A stretch of DNA of 64,000 nt from Planctomycetota bacterium (lineage in GTDB: Bacteria; Planctomycetota; UBA1135): positions 1-64,000 of the forward strand of contig JAJRZS010000018.1 of NCBI GenBank assembly GCA_024275135.1. Direction: 5' to 3'. The notes beneath the pieces are model-generated. The model ran no database searches, had not been told where the DNA came from, and saw nothing but the letters and a program-made list of their open reading frames with translations. Positions 45,102 to 53,706 of this stretch are shown piece by piece (position 1 is the first letter of the stretch; each line of letters opens with the position of its first letter). A program made the translations under genes and the position numbers.

Positions 45102-45973
45102 CCTTCCAGGTTAGAGGCGAATAGGTCCAGCCACAAGGCCGCAAAATAAAGAACTCCTACCCAGGAATTCACGCGAAAAAAGACCATCGGAATGCGCTGG
45201 GCCTGTCCTACCCTCAACAGCCAATGCTCGAAGAACAAAAGAATGCCCACGACGGCACAACCCAGACCATACCAAAGGCCGGCAACAAGTAAGGCCCCAA
45301 CGTAAATCCAGGCTGCCAACGCCAGGGCAAAACAAGCGGCGGAAGCGCAAAGGGTTGGGCGCATGCCAAAGCGAGCAGGAAAAGAATGCAGCCCTTCTTT
45401 ACGGTCATGCGCCATATCTTGGATGGCATAGAGCAGGTCAAAACCGGCCACCCAAAACATGACACCAACGCCAATCCAAACGGGAATGGGCCACTCGGCA
45501 GTCCAACTTTTTTCCACCGCCAACCAAGCCCCCATCGGCGCGCAAGCAAGGGCGAGGCCTAAGCCTAGATGACAAAACCAGCCAATCTTTTTTAAGCGGG
45601 AGTAACCCAACAGAATGAGCAAAACCGGGAAAGACAGCCAACCACAAAGTGGTGCGAGCAAGCTGGATGCCAAAACAAAAACCACACTGCAAACAAGGGT
45701 GAACCCAAGCACATAGGACAAGGGCAAAACCCCAGTGACCAACTCGCGTTGAGCAGTGCGCGGATTGGTAGCATCGTACTTGCGATCCAGCAGGCGATTG
45801 AAGGCCATGGCCGCACTTCGCGCAGACACAGCAGCGAGCACAATCAAGCCTAAATCCAACCACGGCGGCGGCCCACCAGCAGCAACCCAAGCTCCGGCGA
45901 AAGCAAAGGGCAGCGCGAAGATCGAGTGTTCAAACTTGATCATGCGCAAGGTATGGCGAAACGCCTTCGTCAT
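45098..45973 (-). CDS. UbiA-family prenyltransferase (probably menaquinone synthesis)
   Basis: A 291-residue membrane enzyme with about eight helices. The two Asp-rich motifs are NRLLDRKYD and DLLYAIQDMAHD, which bind the prenyl diphosphate through magnesium. It is in the 4-hydroxybenzoate polyprenyltransferase/MqnP group. The neighbours ubiX and menG point to the futalosine menaquinone route, where MqnP prenylates the naphthoate; this is inference. ATG 45973 overlaps the ubiX stop as ATGA. A longer frame upstream is inside ubiX. Confidence 0.88.
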   Translation of the reverse strand: MTKAFRHTLRMIKFEHSIFALPFAFAGAWVAAGGPPPWLDLGLIVLAAVSARSAAMAFNRLLDRKYDATNPRTAQRELVTGVLPLSYVLGFTLVCSVVFVLASSLLAPLCGWLSFPVLLILLGYSRLKKIGWFCHLGLGLALACAPMGAWLAVEKSWTAEWPIPVWIGVGVMFWVAGFDLLYAIQDMAHDRKEGLHSFPARFGMRPTLCASAACFALALAAWIYVGALLVAGLWYGLGCAVVGILLFFEHWLLRVGQAQRIPMVFFRVNSWVGVLYFAALWLDLFASNLEG

Positions 45974-46578
45974 AGCGAGGATTTTCCTCCATCCCAAGCG
46001 GCCATCTTTTGCTGCGGCACCCCGCAACATGCCATCATCTTCGCACACAAATGTTGCACCAATTCCTCCACCGATTGAGGGCGATGATAAAAGCCCGGGG
46101 AGGCGGGAAGGATGGTGGCGCCGGCCCAGGACAAGCGAGCAAGGTTTTCCAGATGCATGGTGGAAAGAGGGGTTTCTCGAGGCACTACCACCAATTTCTT
46201 GCCTTCCTTGAGCGCAACCTGAGCGGCCCGTTCAATTAAATTGCTGGCTGCACCATGGGAAATGCCGCCGATGGTGCTCAAGGAACAGGGAACCAATAAA
46301 ACGGCGTCACCCAAGGCCGTACCGGAAGCTGGCGGTGCCCCAATGTCGTCATGCGGCCAAAGATGAACTTTTGCTGTTGCCGGCCAATGCGGCAGCAAGA
46401 TGGATGGATTCTCCGCAAGTACCAAATCCAGCTCCTCGAACAACACGCGGCGGGCAGCGGGCGAATACACCAAGTCCACTTCCACCTCGGCCTCCAACAA
46501 CATCTGGAGACACCCCAAAGCATAGATGGCCCCGCTAGCACCACTCACGCCAAGGAAAACTTTACTGGGGGGATTCAT
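45970..46578 (-). CDS. ubiX: UbiX-family flavin prenyltransferase
   Basis: A 202-residue flavoprotein that makes prenylated FMN, the cofactor of UbiD-type decarboxylases. Visible are the FMN-binding GVSGASGAIYALG (residues 10-22), VPCSLSTIGGISHGAASNLIERAA, and VPRETPLSTMHLENLARLSWAGATILPASPGFY, all diagnostic. ATG 46578 lies 2 bases after the CPBP stop. In the futalosine pathway it would serve the MqnL-like decarboxylase, which is not in this window. Confidence 0.94.
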   Translation of the reverse strand: MNPPSKVFLGVSGASGAIYALGCLQMLLEAEVEVDLVYSPAARRVLFEELDLVLAENPSILLPHWPATAKVHLWPHDDIGAPPASGTALGDAVLLVPCSLSTIGGISHGAASNLIERAAQVALKEGKKLVVVPRETPLSTMHLENLARLSWAGATILPASPGFYHRPQSVEELVQHLCAKMMACCGVPQQKMAAWDGGKSSL

Positions 46579-46580
46579 GA

Positions 46581-47315
46581 TTAGCCGAGCAAGTAGAGAG
46601 CGTCGTAAGCGAAATGCGCATAGGCCACCACAGCCAATCCGCGGAAGGTGAACAATAGACCAAAGGCGAGCCCTGCAAGCATGCGGAAGGCCAGGATATC
46701 GGCTTGGAAGGCTTCTGTGTGACCATTGACCCCATGCGCCATGGCGAAGGCGGCAGCAGACAGCAACAGCATGAGTAGAAAGGCAAGGCGGCGGGCGGTC
46801 ATTTCCGCGGCGATGGGCCGAAACAAGACACGCAAACACCAGGCTCCGCCGCCCAGGCCCAATCCGCGAAAAAGGAGCTCTTCATAGAGTCCAGCACCAG
46901 CCGCTACGGCCACAGCATGCAACCCACCAAAAGCGGGAGCAGCCTCTGATTGCGCCCAAATAAGAGATGTGGGTTCAAGAGGCAGCCATTGGGTTAAAAG
47001 AGCCAGCCCAGGCCCTAGGCCGAGCGCCCAACAAAGCCCCTCCAATAAAACCGTGGCACCGGCTCCCGCCCAAGCCAATTGCAGCTGACGAATCCGGCCC
47101 AAAGCCCATAAAAAACCGACAGAAACAAACCCCCATAAAATCCTTTCCCCCCATGGGCCAAGCCGATCCAGCCCGGCTTCCACCAGGAAGAAGGCATCCA
47201 AATCGGAAGTTCCACGCCCTGCCAGGTGGAGCAAAGCCAATGGAGTGAGCAAAAGCAAAGTGACTGCTGGATCGCGCCGCGCCTGCCCTAAGCGTGAAAA
47301 TTCACTCTGCGGCAT
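46581..47315 (-). CDS. CPBP-family intramembrane metalloprotease
   Basis: A 244-residue membrane protein with about seven helices. The CPBP motifs are present: E145-E146 and R150 in GLYEELLFRG, the His in FAMAHGVNG, and the final YAHFAYDAL. ATG 47315 lies within the end of menG with an AAGGAG seven bases upstream, so the two are coupled. Family members are type II CAAX-like proteases in bacteriocin immunity and other roles. Its place between quinone genes gives no clear substrate. Confidence 0.85.
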   Translation of the reverse strand: MPQSEFSRLGQARRDPAVTLLLLTPLALLHLAGRGTSDLDAFFLVEAGLDRLGPWGERILWGFVSVGFLWALGRIRQLQLAWAGAGATVLLEGLCWALGLGPGLALLTQWLPLEPTSLIWAQSEAAPAFGGLHAVAVAAGAGLYEELLFRGLGLGGGAWCLRVLFRPIAAEMTARRLAFLLMLLLSAAAFAMAHGVNGHTEAFQADILAFRMLAGLAFGLLFTFRGLAVVAYAHFAYDALYLLG

Positions 47316-48015
47316 CCACCTTCTCCTTGCGAGCCAACCACAAGCGGGCGACCCCCCCACTTAGTGCATGATTCTCAACTTGGCTGAATCCCGCTTCTTG
47401 CAACCAACCTGCAAATTCTTCGGGAGGCGCAAATGCGTCGACACTTTCAGGCAAATAACGATAAGCGCCGGTGCGACCGGCGCGCACCACCTTGGCCACG
47501 AAGGGCAGGATGCGTAAAAAGTAAAAACGAAAACAGGCGCGCCAAAGGGGATTGGGAATAGGGAAGAATTCGAGAATCGCCAGCTGTCCATGGGGAGCCA
47601 AAACGCGAAAGCACTCAGCCAAAGCTCGCTGAGGCAATTCCACGTTGCGAATGCCAAAGGCGATGCTCACCGCATCAAAATTCCGGTCTGGAAATGGCAA
47701 AGCCTGCGCGTCGGTTTGTACCCAAGAAAGAGGATAAACAGCAGCCTGTTTCCGCTCTTTGGCCACCACCAACATGGGCCGGGTGAAATCTGCACCAATC
47801 ACCTCAACACCACTAGCGGCAAAGGCATAAGCCAAGTCGCCAGTGCCGCAACACAAATCCAAAACTCGGGCACCTGGTTTCAGATTCAAAGCCCGAATCG
47901 TCCGCTTCCGCCAGGAACGGTCGATGCCAAAACTGAGTAAACGATTCAGGAAATCATAGCGTGTGGCAATTTCGCCGAACATCGCTTGAACTTCCCGGCC
48001 AGGAGGTGCGGACAT
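47302..48015 (-). CDS. menG: Demethylmenaquinone methyltransferase
   Basis: A 237-residue SAM-dependent methyltransferase of the UbiE/MenG family. Motif I is VLDLCCGTGDLAYAFA, with FDAVSIAFGIRNVELPQRALAE and LAILEFFPIPNPLW further on. It starts MSAPPGREVQAMFGEIATRYDFLNRLLSFGIDR, the usual N-terminal signature. It performs the last step of menaquinone synthesis (and of ubiquinone in other bacteria). It heads the six-gene operon that runs to mutL. The upstream side is bounded by the terminator at 48073-48102. Confidence 0.94.
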   Translation of the reverse strand: MSAPPGREVQAMFGEIATRYDFLNRLLSFGIDRSWRKRTIRALNLKPGARVLDLCCGTGDLAYAFAASGVEVIGADFTRPMLVVAKERKQAAVYPLSWVQTDAQALPFPDRNFDAVSIAFGIRNVELPQRALAECFRVLAPHGQLAILEFFPIPNPLWRACFRFYFLRILPFVAKVVRAGRTGAYRYLPESVDAFAPPEEFAGWLQEAGFSQVENHALSGGVARLWLARKEKVDAAE

Positions 48016-48072
48016 GAGGGAGTATTGTCTCCCCGCCCAGGCCTTGGGTAAAGCGCTGCACGGGAAAAGGAA

Positions 48073-48102
48073 CAGCCCCTCAAGGGATTGCTTGAGGGGC
48101 TG
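48073..48102 (-). terminator. Strong intrinsic terminator hairpin
   Basis: A perfect 12-pair stem (CAGCCCCTCAAG / CTTGAGGGGCTG) with a six-base loop. On the minus strand it is followed by TTCCTTTTCC. It lies 22 bases after the stop of the propeller lipoprotein gene and separates that transcript from the menG operon. Confidence 0.8.
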
Positions 48103-48124
48103 TAAAAAGTGGGGGCAATTGGGC

Positions 48125-51100
48125 TTATTGACGCCAATAGTGGCAAAGCACAGAAACGCCTGGCACCTTGATGGGATTCACAAAAGGAACACCGGTGACC
48201 AGGTCGATGACGTCGACCAAACCGTTGGAGTTGGCGGCAAACAGGAACTGAGGCTGGGAGACCGCAGCACCATTTCTGTGCAGGCCTTTGCCAGAGTGAA
48301 GTACAAATCTACCCACTTTCACTGCCAGGGGCTGGCTTTGGCCACCCACGTTGCTCAAATCGTCCACCGCAAGGTCAATGATGGCCGAGGAAGAGAACAC
48401 ATCCGTAAACTGCTTTTGCACCTTCCACTGCTTATCGCGACGGTTGGGGTCAACCACGGTGTTCGGCGGGATGCGCAAGGAAACCGCTCCAAAGGGTGCG
48501 TTATCCAGCCAAATGGAATCCACTTTGCCAGTGCCACCTTCAGAATAGGCGACAAACACCGCATGCTGGGTACTCGCCGGATCCATACAGACAGCACTGG
48601 GGTTACTGAAACCAGTACGACCGACCAAGCTAGGGGCACCCACAAAGTCGTCAAAGCCGATGCCTTGCAAGCCATCCGGACCGGACTCGAAGATGGTCAT
48701 TTCACCCGAAGCCGAGATGACGTAAGCGTAGTACAAGCCGGTTTGGAAACCGAAGTTGTTACCACGGTCGCCCACCGCCAAGAACTTGGGATTATCCACA
48801 CCCGGAATAATTTTGCGTACTTCCAGGCCGCCGCCAGCGATGATGACCATCGAGCCCGAACGCTCGCAAATCACCAAAATGTCTTCACCATCGGGCTGCC
48901 ACACAATCTTAGTTGGCCCCAAACCACTCCGGTTGTTGATGGTGTCCACCAGGTCGGTGGTTTTGATGATTTGGTGGAAAGTTGGTGAGTTCGGATCCGT
49001 ATCGATGAAAGTTACGGTGTTAGGACCGTTGTTACTCACCGCCAGCAGATTCAAATCTGGCGAGATGGCCAAATCGCGTGGGCTGGACACAGGAATGCGG
49101 TCGATCACCGTCATCCGGTTACTGTTCAACACCACCACTTGCTCCCCGGAAGAATCCAAGACATAGAGGAAATGCCCGATTTGCTGACGCAGAACGAAGG
49201 TTGGACAAGACGGCTGGGTGGGCGCTGGCCCCCAGAAGCCACCGTAGGTAGTAAGGGTGGTGAGCAGGCCGGAGGGGCCGAGACCACCGATGGTGCCGAA
49301 AGCGTCGCCGTTGGCGAGCAACAGGCTGGTTGGCCCCATCTGCGTGGGCTCATCGGTTTGAATGAGCGGAGCAAAACAGGAGGGAGAAAGCTGTAGCCGC
49401 GGCGGGTTGGGGTGCGGCGCGTGGCTAATGGAATTGCCTTCGCCTGGGGTTGCCAGCGGTTGGGTTTGATAAGCCGCACTGGCACAGAGGTTTTTACCAC
49501 CCGACAAGCATTCGAAGTTATTGAAGGCAATGTCCAGAGGATGGCCCAACATCATGTCAACGACGGTGCCCACCACATCCGAGTTCACCAACTGTGTGCG
49601 GAGTGTGGAATCTTGCGACAAGGTGAAAACCCCGCGCGAGCCGCCAGCAAGGGAAGTGGTATCGGCCGACAGCGGCGGGAAGACCCCTGGAACCGCGAGG
49701 TTCGGGTTGAAGGGGAACTTGGAAACGTCACCGGCAACAGGATTGCCATCTTGGTCAAAGGTGACGTTGTAGAAGGGATTGGTGCTATCGAAGGTTGGAT
49801 CCCCAGTGCCTTGCCCAAAACCGTCCAAATCGATGACACGGATGCCTCCAGTAGAACCACCGCCATTGGAGCCGACCAAAATGGCCCCCGGCGCAACTGG
49901 AACGTTCACCAGACCTGGGCATTCACTGCCCACGGAGAAGTGAATGGCCGTGGTGTCAAGACTGGAAGATTGGCCATTCAATGCCAAATCCACAATGGAG
50001 TTGTGGAAGAACGTGACCGTAGCTTGGGCCTGCGCACCAAAAGGATCGCTGCCAGGGAAATTGACCACCGGCTTAATGACGAACTCTGTGAAGTTGAAGG
50101 GACTGACCGGCACCACCGTATAGGGCACCTGAATAGTTTGGCCGGGAGGAGGAGAGCCCGGAGAAACCGGTGGCAAGAACTCCACTGTGAATTCGTTGGA
50201 CAAGGCTGGCGGCACCAAACCTGGCAACGGGCCAAGGGAATAGGGTTGCAGCGCCTCGTCGAAGCTGTAGCGAATTTCCAAGTCGCAGGGCAAATCCGCA
50301 GCCAGGTCGGTGGGGAAGGTCACAGCAGTGCCGTTCAAGCCATCCAACAAGGTGCTGGGTGGAGTTAAGTCGGTATCGACCATGGAAGTGGCCACCCCAC
50401 CCATTTCGAGGAAACGGTAATCGAGACTTTTCACACCACCCACCACCGAACCTGGCGCGGTACCGGCTTCAGCACCTTTAATCACCACACGAATCACCAT
50501 GTTGGGTGGAAAGGTTTCGTAGGTGGCCAAGTTGTCGTCACTGTCGACGACAAAGACGAAGGTATTGGGGCTAATCAACGAACCTGCGCCGATGAAGCTG
50601 CCATCAATGATGCCGTTTTGCAAATCGTCAGTGCCCGGAAAACCAATGCCAGGCTGAAACTCCGTGCCTGCACGCTTCACGGTTTTCACCTTCACATGGT
50701 TGTTGCCATCCTTTTTCACCCAGGTTTCCAAATCTGGGCCGGTGCCGTAATAAGTTTTGCCATTAATGAACCCACGTCCCTTCACGATTTGGCTCTGACC
50801 CGTATTCTGATCATAGGCCACCACCGAAATAGCGCCGGTGAGGCCATTGTTGGCCAAACCAGCAGCTGTTTTGTCGAGAACCGAACTGCGCAACAAGGAG
50901 CGGGAAAACTTGACCGCGACAAAATGGTTGCCCGTCTGGTTGCTCGGGTTGACGGCGGTAGCCGGCCAAGAGGCCACTGGTTTCACCGGGTTCAACACCG
51001 TGGGAGGATTATCGATTAAATCCTGAATGCTTCGAATCTCCACCAACTGGGCGGTAGGAAGCCCAGTAATGGGATCAGCCACCGGCACCACATAAGGCAA

Positions 51101-51262
51101 CAAGCGCCCAAAGCCATTGGTGACCTCAACGATATTCATCGTCGACGACGAGGCGTAGGGATCACTATCCAGGGGACTACTTCCCTGATCGAGATTGAAA
51201 CAAGAGACAGCGCCCGCCACAAGGGCAAGGACCAAGGCGTAGGGAAATGGGTTTCGGCTCAT
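48125..51262 (-). CDS. Large beta-propeller (YVTN-type) lipoprotein
   Basis: A 1045-residue exported protein. The signal ends in AVSC with Cys21. The N-terminal half is beta-rich, with Ig-like stretches (EFTVEFLPPVSPGSPPP) and no catalytic motif I can see. The C-terminal half, from about residue 690, carries YVTN/NHL-like propeller blades such as GHFLYVLDSSGEQVVVLNSN and PRDLAISPDLNLLAVSNNG. Such proteins are usually cell-surface or periplasmic scaffolds. ATG 51262 was chosen for the signal peptide. The gene has its own terminator and diverges from ruvB. Confidence 0.78.
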   Translation of the reverse strand: MSRNPFPYALVLALVAGAVSCFNLDQGSSPLDSDPYASSSTMNIVEVTNGFGRLLPYVVPVADPITGLPTAQLVEIRSIQDLIDNPPTVLNPVKPVASWPATAVNPSNQTGNHFVAVKFSRSLLRSSVLDKTAAGLANNGLTGAISVVAYDQNTGQSQIVKGRGFINGKTYYGTGPDLETWVKKDGNNHVKVKTVKRAGTEFQPGIGFPGTDDLQNGIIDGSFIGAGSLISPNTFVFVVDSDDNLATYETFPPNMVIRVVIKGAEAGTAPGSVVGGVKSLDYRFLEMGGVATSMVDTDLTPPSTLLDGLNGTAVTFPTDLAADLPCDLEIRYSFDEALQPYSLGPLPGLVPPALSNEFTVEFLPPVSPGSPPPGQTIQVPYTVVPVSPFNFTEFVIKPVVNFPGSDPFGAQAQATVTFFHNSIVDLALNGQSSSLDTTAIHFSVGSECPGLVNVPVAPGAILVGSNGGGSTGGIRVIDLDGFGQGTGDPTFDSTNPFYNVTFDQDGNPVAGDVSKFPFNPNLAVPGVFPPLSADTTSLAGGSRGVFTLSQDSTLRTQLVNSDVVGTVVDMMLGHPLDIAFNNFECLSGGKNLCASAAYQTQPLATPGEGNSISHAPHPNPPRLQLSPSCFAPLIQTDEPTQMGPTSLLLANGDAFGTIGGLGPSGLLTTLTTYGGFWGPAPTQPSCPTFVLRQQIGHFLYVLDSSGEQVVVLNSNRMTVIDRIPVSSPRDLAISPDLNLLAVSNNGPNTVTFIDTDPNSPTFHQIIKTTDLVDTINNRSGLGPTKIVWQPDGEDILVICERSGSMVIIAGGGLEVRKIIPGVDNPKFLAVGDRGNNFGFQTGLYYAYVISASGEMTIFESGPDGLQGIGFDDFVGAPSLVGRTGFSNPSAVCMDPASTQHAVFVAYSEGGTGKVDSIWLDNAPFGAVSLRIPPNTVVDPNRRDKQWKVQKQFTDVFSSSAIIDLAVDDLSNVGGQSQPLAVKVGRFVLHSGKGLHRNGAAVSQPQFLFAANSNGLVDVIDLVTGVPFVNPIKVPGVSVLCHYWRQ

Positions 51263-51376
51263 GATGGGAATTCGCCCAGGCCCGGGAGGGGCCCGGTGCC
51301 TGATGTGGGGCAACAATCATGCCAAAGCCAAGGCGGCCTGGCTAGTCCTAGAAGGGGGGGTGTTTCTCGCATTTCT

Positions 51377-51442
51377 GAGCGAATTCGCTCGGCTTCCGTG
51401 CGCGGTTACCAAAGATTGGTAATTCCTTGCCGCATGCGGCAA
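51377..51442. promoter_or_regulatory. Three tandem palindromes upstream of ruvB
   Basis: Within the 189-base region between the propeller gene and ruvB there are three symmetric elements: GAGCGAATTCGCTC (51377-51390, perfect), TTACCAA-AGA-TTGGTAA (51406-51422) and TTGCCGCATGCGGCAA (51427-51442, perfect 16-mer). The last ends 9 bases before the ruvB start. They do not resemble the dyads upstream of lexA. Operators or RNA structure are both possible. Confidence 0.5.
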
Positions 51443-51451
51443 AATCAGGGC

Positions 51452-52471
51452 ATGGGCGCACCCTCCACCTTCGATTCTAGCTTGACGGCCCCCGGCGAGC
51501 GCGAATTCGAAAACGGTCTTCAGCCTCGGGATTTTTCCGAATTCCTTGGCCAGGAGGCCCTTTTGGAGCCCTTGCAGCTGATGTTGCGCGCCGCATCGCA
51601 ACGCCAAGAACCTCTAGAACACCTCCTTTTTACAGGTCTTCCCGGGCTCGGCAAAACCTCTTTGGCCATGGCGCTGGCCAAGGAAACCGGTCATCCGCTC
51701 AAAATGACCAGTGGCCCCGCCCTCCACCGCGCCCGCGATTTGGTGGGGATATTGAGCCAACTTGAGCCCCACACCCTGCTCTTCATCGACGAAATCCATC
51801 GCCTCAGCACCGAGGTCGAAGAGTACCTCTATGGGGCAATGGATCGCTTTCAGATTGAGTGGACCTTCGATACCGGAGTCCATGCGCGCCTGCTCAAACT
51901 CGATTTGCAACCCTTCACCCTCGTCGGTGCCACCACGCGCGAAGCTCTGCTGACGCCCCCCTTCCGCTCCCGCTTTGGGCATCACCTTCGTTTCGAACCC
52001 TATTCCGAATCCGCCCTAGTCCAAATTCTTCTTCGCTCGGCCACCTTGCTGCACACGGAACTCAACCCTGCAGCGGCCCGCTTCCTCGCCCGCCACGCAC
52101 GCGGAGTCCCACGTATCGCCAACCGTTTGCTGCGGCGCGCCCGCGATATGGCCCAACTGGAAAACCAAGGACTCATTGATGAGGAGGTGGTTCGCCGCAC
52201 CTTCCGCTTGTTGGAAATCGATGATCGCGGCCTCGAGCGCCCCGACCGCCAAGTCTTGGAAGCTTTGGCGCGCGCAGGCGGTGGCCCCTTGGGGCTCAAA
52301 AACCTTGCTGTTGCCGTGGACGAAGCCGAAGACACCTTGGCCGAGGTGGTAGAGCCTTGGCTCATTCGTCAAGGTTGGTTGCAACGCACCCCGCAAGGCC
52401 GCCTGCTTAGCGTGGAAGGCTGGAAGATCTTAGGACTCGCTCCACCCACCCTTCCCTCCACGGAGCCATGA
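51452..52471 (+). CDS. ruvB: Holliday junction branch-migration ATPase RuvB
   Basis: A 339-residue AAA+ motor. The Walker A motif is GLPGLGKTS, Walker B is LLFIDEIHR and sensor 1 is GATTR. RSRFGHHLRFEPYS and GVPRIANRLLRRARD carry the conserved arginines, and a winged-helix domain ends the protein. The start MGAPSTF at 51452 is the last ATG before the conserved PRDFSEFLGQ; earlier in-frame Met codons lie in the promoter region. ruvA and ruvC are not adjacent. It is coupled by ATGA to spoIID. Confidence 0.95.
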   Translation: MGAPSTFDSSLTAPGEREFENGLQPRDFSEFLGQEALLEPLQLMLRAASQRQEPLEHLLFTGLPGLGKTSLAMALAKETGHPLKMTSGPALHRARDLVGILSQLEPHTLLFIDEIHRLSTEVEEYLYGAMDRFQIEWTFDTGVHARLLKLDLQPFTLVGATTREALLTPPFRSRFGHHLRFEPYSESALVQILLRSATLLHTELNPAAARFLARHARGVPRIANRLLRRARDMAQLENQGLIDEEVVRRTFRLLEIDDRGLERPDRQVLEALARAGGGPLGLKNLAVAVDEAEDTLAEVVEPWLIRQGWLQRTPQGRLLSVEGWKILGLAPPTLPSTEP

Positions 52472-53706
52472 ACCCTCTGGTAAGAAGGCTTGGCTTCACC
52501 GCGCTTTTGGTCCTACTTTTTATTCTGTTTGGCCATTGGCTGAATCCACCGACTCCTCCCTCGCCTTCCCCGCGCAGCCATGCCCCCCTACTCAACCCCT
52601 TGGTGCAAGTGCGGTTGATGGCACTGAGCAATAGCGGCAGTATTCCCTTGCAAATCGAAGGCCATTGGCTAGTCAAGGATGGCAGCGATCCGCAGCATCC
52701 TGTGCTCTTGCAACGTAGTGGCTCCTTTCACGGCGAACTCCGCACCAGCCCCACCGGCCCCCAACTCGGTCCTTATCAAAGCAACCGCGACCACATTGTC
52801 ATTGAACCGGAGGGCGATGAGGCTTTGCGAATCGGCACCTACCTCTACCCCGGCACCTTGCATGTGCGCATGGAGCGGGATAAGGCCGGAGCCGCCCAGG
52901 CTTTGCATTTATCCTTGGAACTGCCTTTGGAAGATTACGTCCTCGGTGTGGTTTGCGGGGAAATGCCCAGCCAGGCTCCTGGCGCCCAAGCGGCCTTACG
53001 CGCACAAGCCGTGGCTGCGCGCACCTATGCCCTCAATCAGCGCAACCGTGATCGTCTCCTCCGCGATGACACCTTCGACCAAGTCTTTCGCGGCCTAGAT
53101 TTTCATACACATCAGGCAGAAGAAGCGGTCGCAGCGACGCGAAGTTTGGTGCTGACTTGGCAAGAGCAGCTCGTTCCTGCATTTTTTCACCGCAACTGCG
53201 GAGGAGCTACTGCGAACGCGGCGAACGCGGGTTTTGTCAAGGACGCCATCCCACCTTTATCCGGGGTGCAAGAACCTGCCTGCCGTTCCCCGCGCAATAT
53301 TTGGCAACGCCAGGTGTCGGCCGAGCAATTGGATGCACTGGCGAAACGCTATCAACTCGGCAGCTGGCTACGCGCCATCAGCACGGTACGCCGCGATCCA
53401 TCGGGACGCCTCCTCGAAGTGCGCTTGATTGGCGAAAAAGAAGAGCGGGATTTGTCCGCCGAACAATACCGTGCTGCCCTTCACTTGCCCTCTACTCAGC
53501 TTGTTGAAGTCCTGGTGCAAGAAGATGGTTCCGCCATTTTCCGCGGACGGGGTTATGGGCATGGAGTCGGCATGTGTCAGGAGGGTGCCTTGCGGCTGGC
53601 GCGCCAAGGGGCAAGCTATGAAGAGATTCTGGCCCACTATTATCCTCAGGCCAACCTCGTTCCCCTGACCTCCCACCTTTCTTCGCTGCTTCCTCCCCGA
53701 CCTTGA
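52468..53706 (+). CDS. SpoIID/LytB-domain protein
   Basis: A 412-residue protein with one N-terminal membrane anchor (FTALLVLLFILFGHWL) and a proline-rich linker. The SpoIID domain follows from about residue 150: LEDYVLGVVCGEMPSQAPGAQAALRAQAVAARTYAL, FHRNCGGATANAANAGFV, and GRGYGHGVGMCQEGALRLA. SpoIID is a lytic transglycosylase of peptidoglycan in sporulating bacteria; homologues in non-sporulators may trim the cell wall. In many Firmicutes a SpoIID-like gene sits between ruvB and queA-tgt, the same order here except that queA is absent. Confidence 0.88.
   Translation: MNPLVRRLGFTALLVLLFILFGHWLNPPTPPSPSPRSHAPLLNPLVQVRLMALSNSGSIPLQIEGHWLVKDGSDPQHPVLLQRSGSFHGELRTSPTGPQLGPYQSNRDHIVIEPEGDEALRIGTYLYPGTLHVRMERDKAGAAQALHLSLELPLEDYVLGVVCGEMPSQAPGAQAALRAQAVAARTYALNQRNRDRLLRDDTFDQVFRGLDFHTHQAEEAVAATRSLVLTWQEQLVPAFFHRNCGGATANAANAGFVKDAIPPLSGVQEPACRSPRNIWQRQVSAEQLDALAKRYQLGSWLRAISTVRRDPSGRLLEVRLIGEKEERDLSAEQYRAALHLPSTQLVEVLVQEDGSAIFRGRGYGHGVGMCQEGALRLARQGASYEEILAHYYPQANLVPLTSHLSSLLPPRP

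Noticed and set aside
48014-50368. Plus-strand frames of 318-324 codons opposite the propeller gene
   Set aside because: They are antisense to a convincing lipoprotein gene and show no recognisable domain; the first also runs across the terminator.
51281-51295. GC-rich GGCCCGG direct repeats near the propeller gene start
   Set aside because: Short, in a GC-rich stretch, and without a stable hairpin or clear role.
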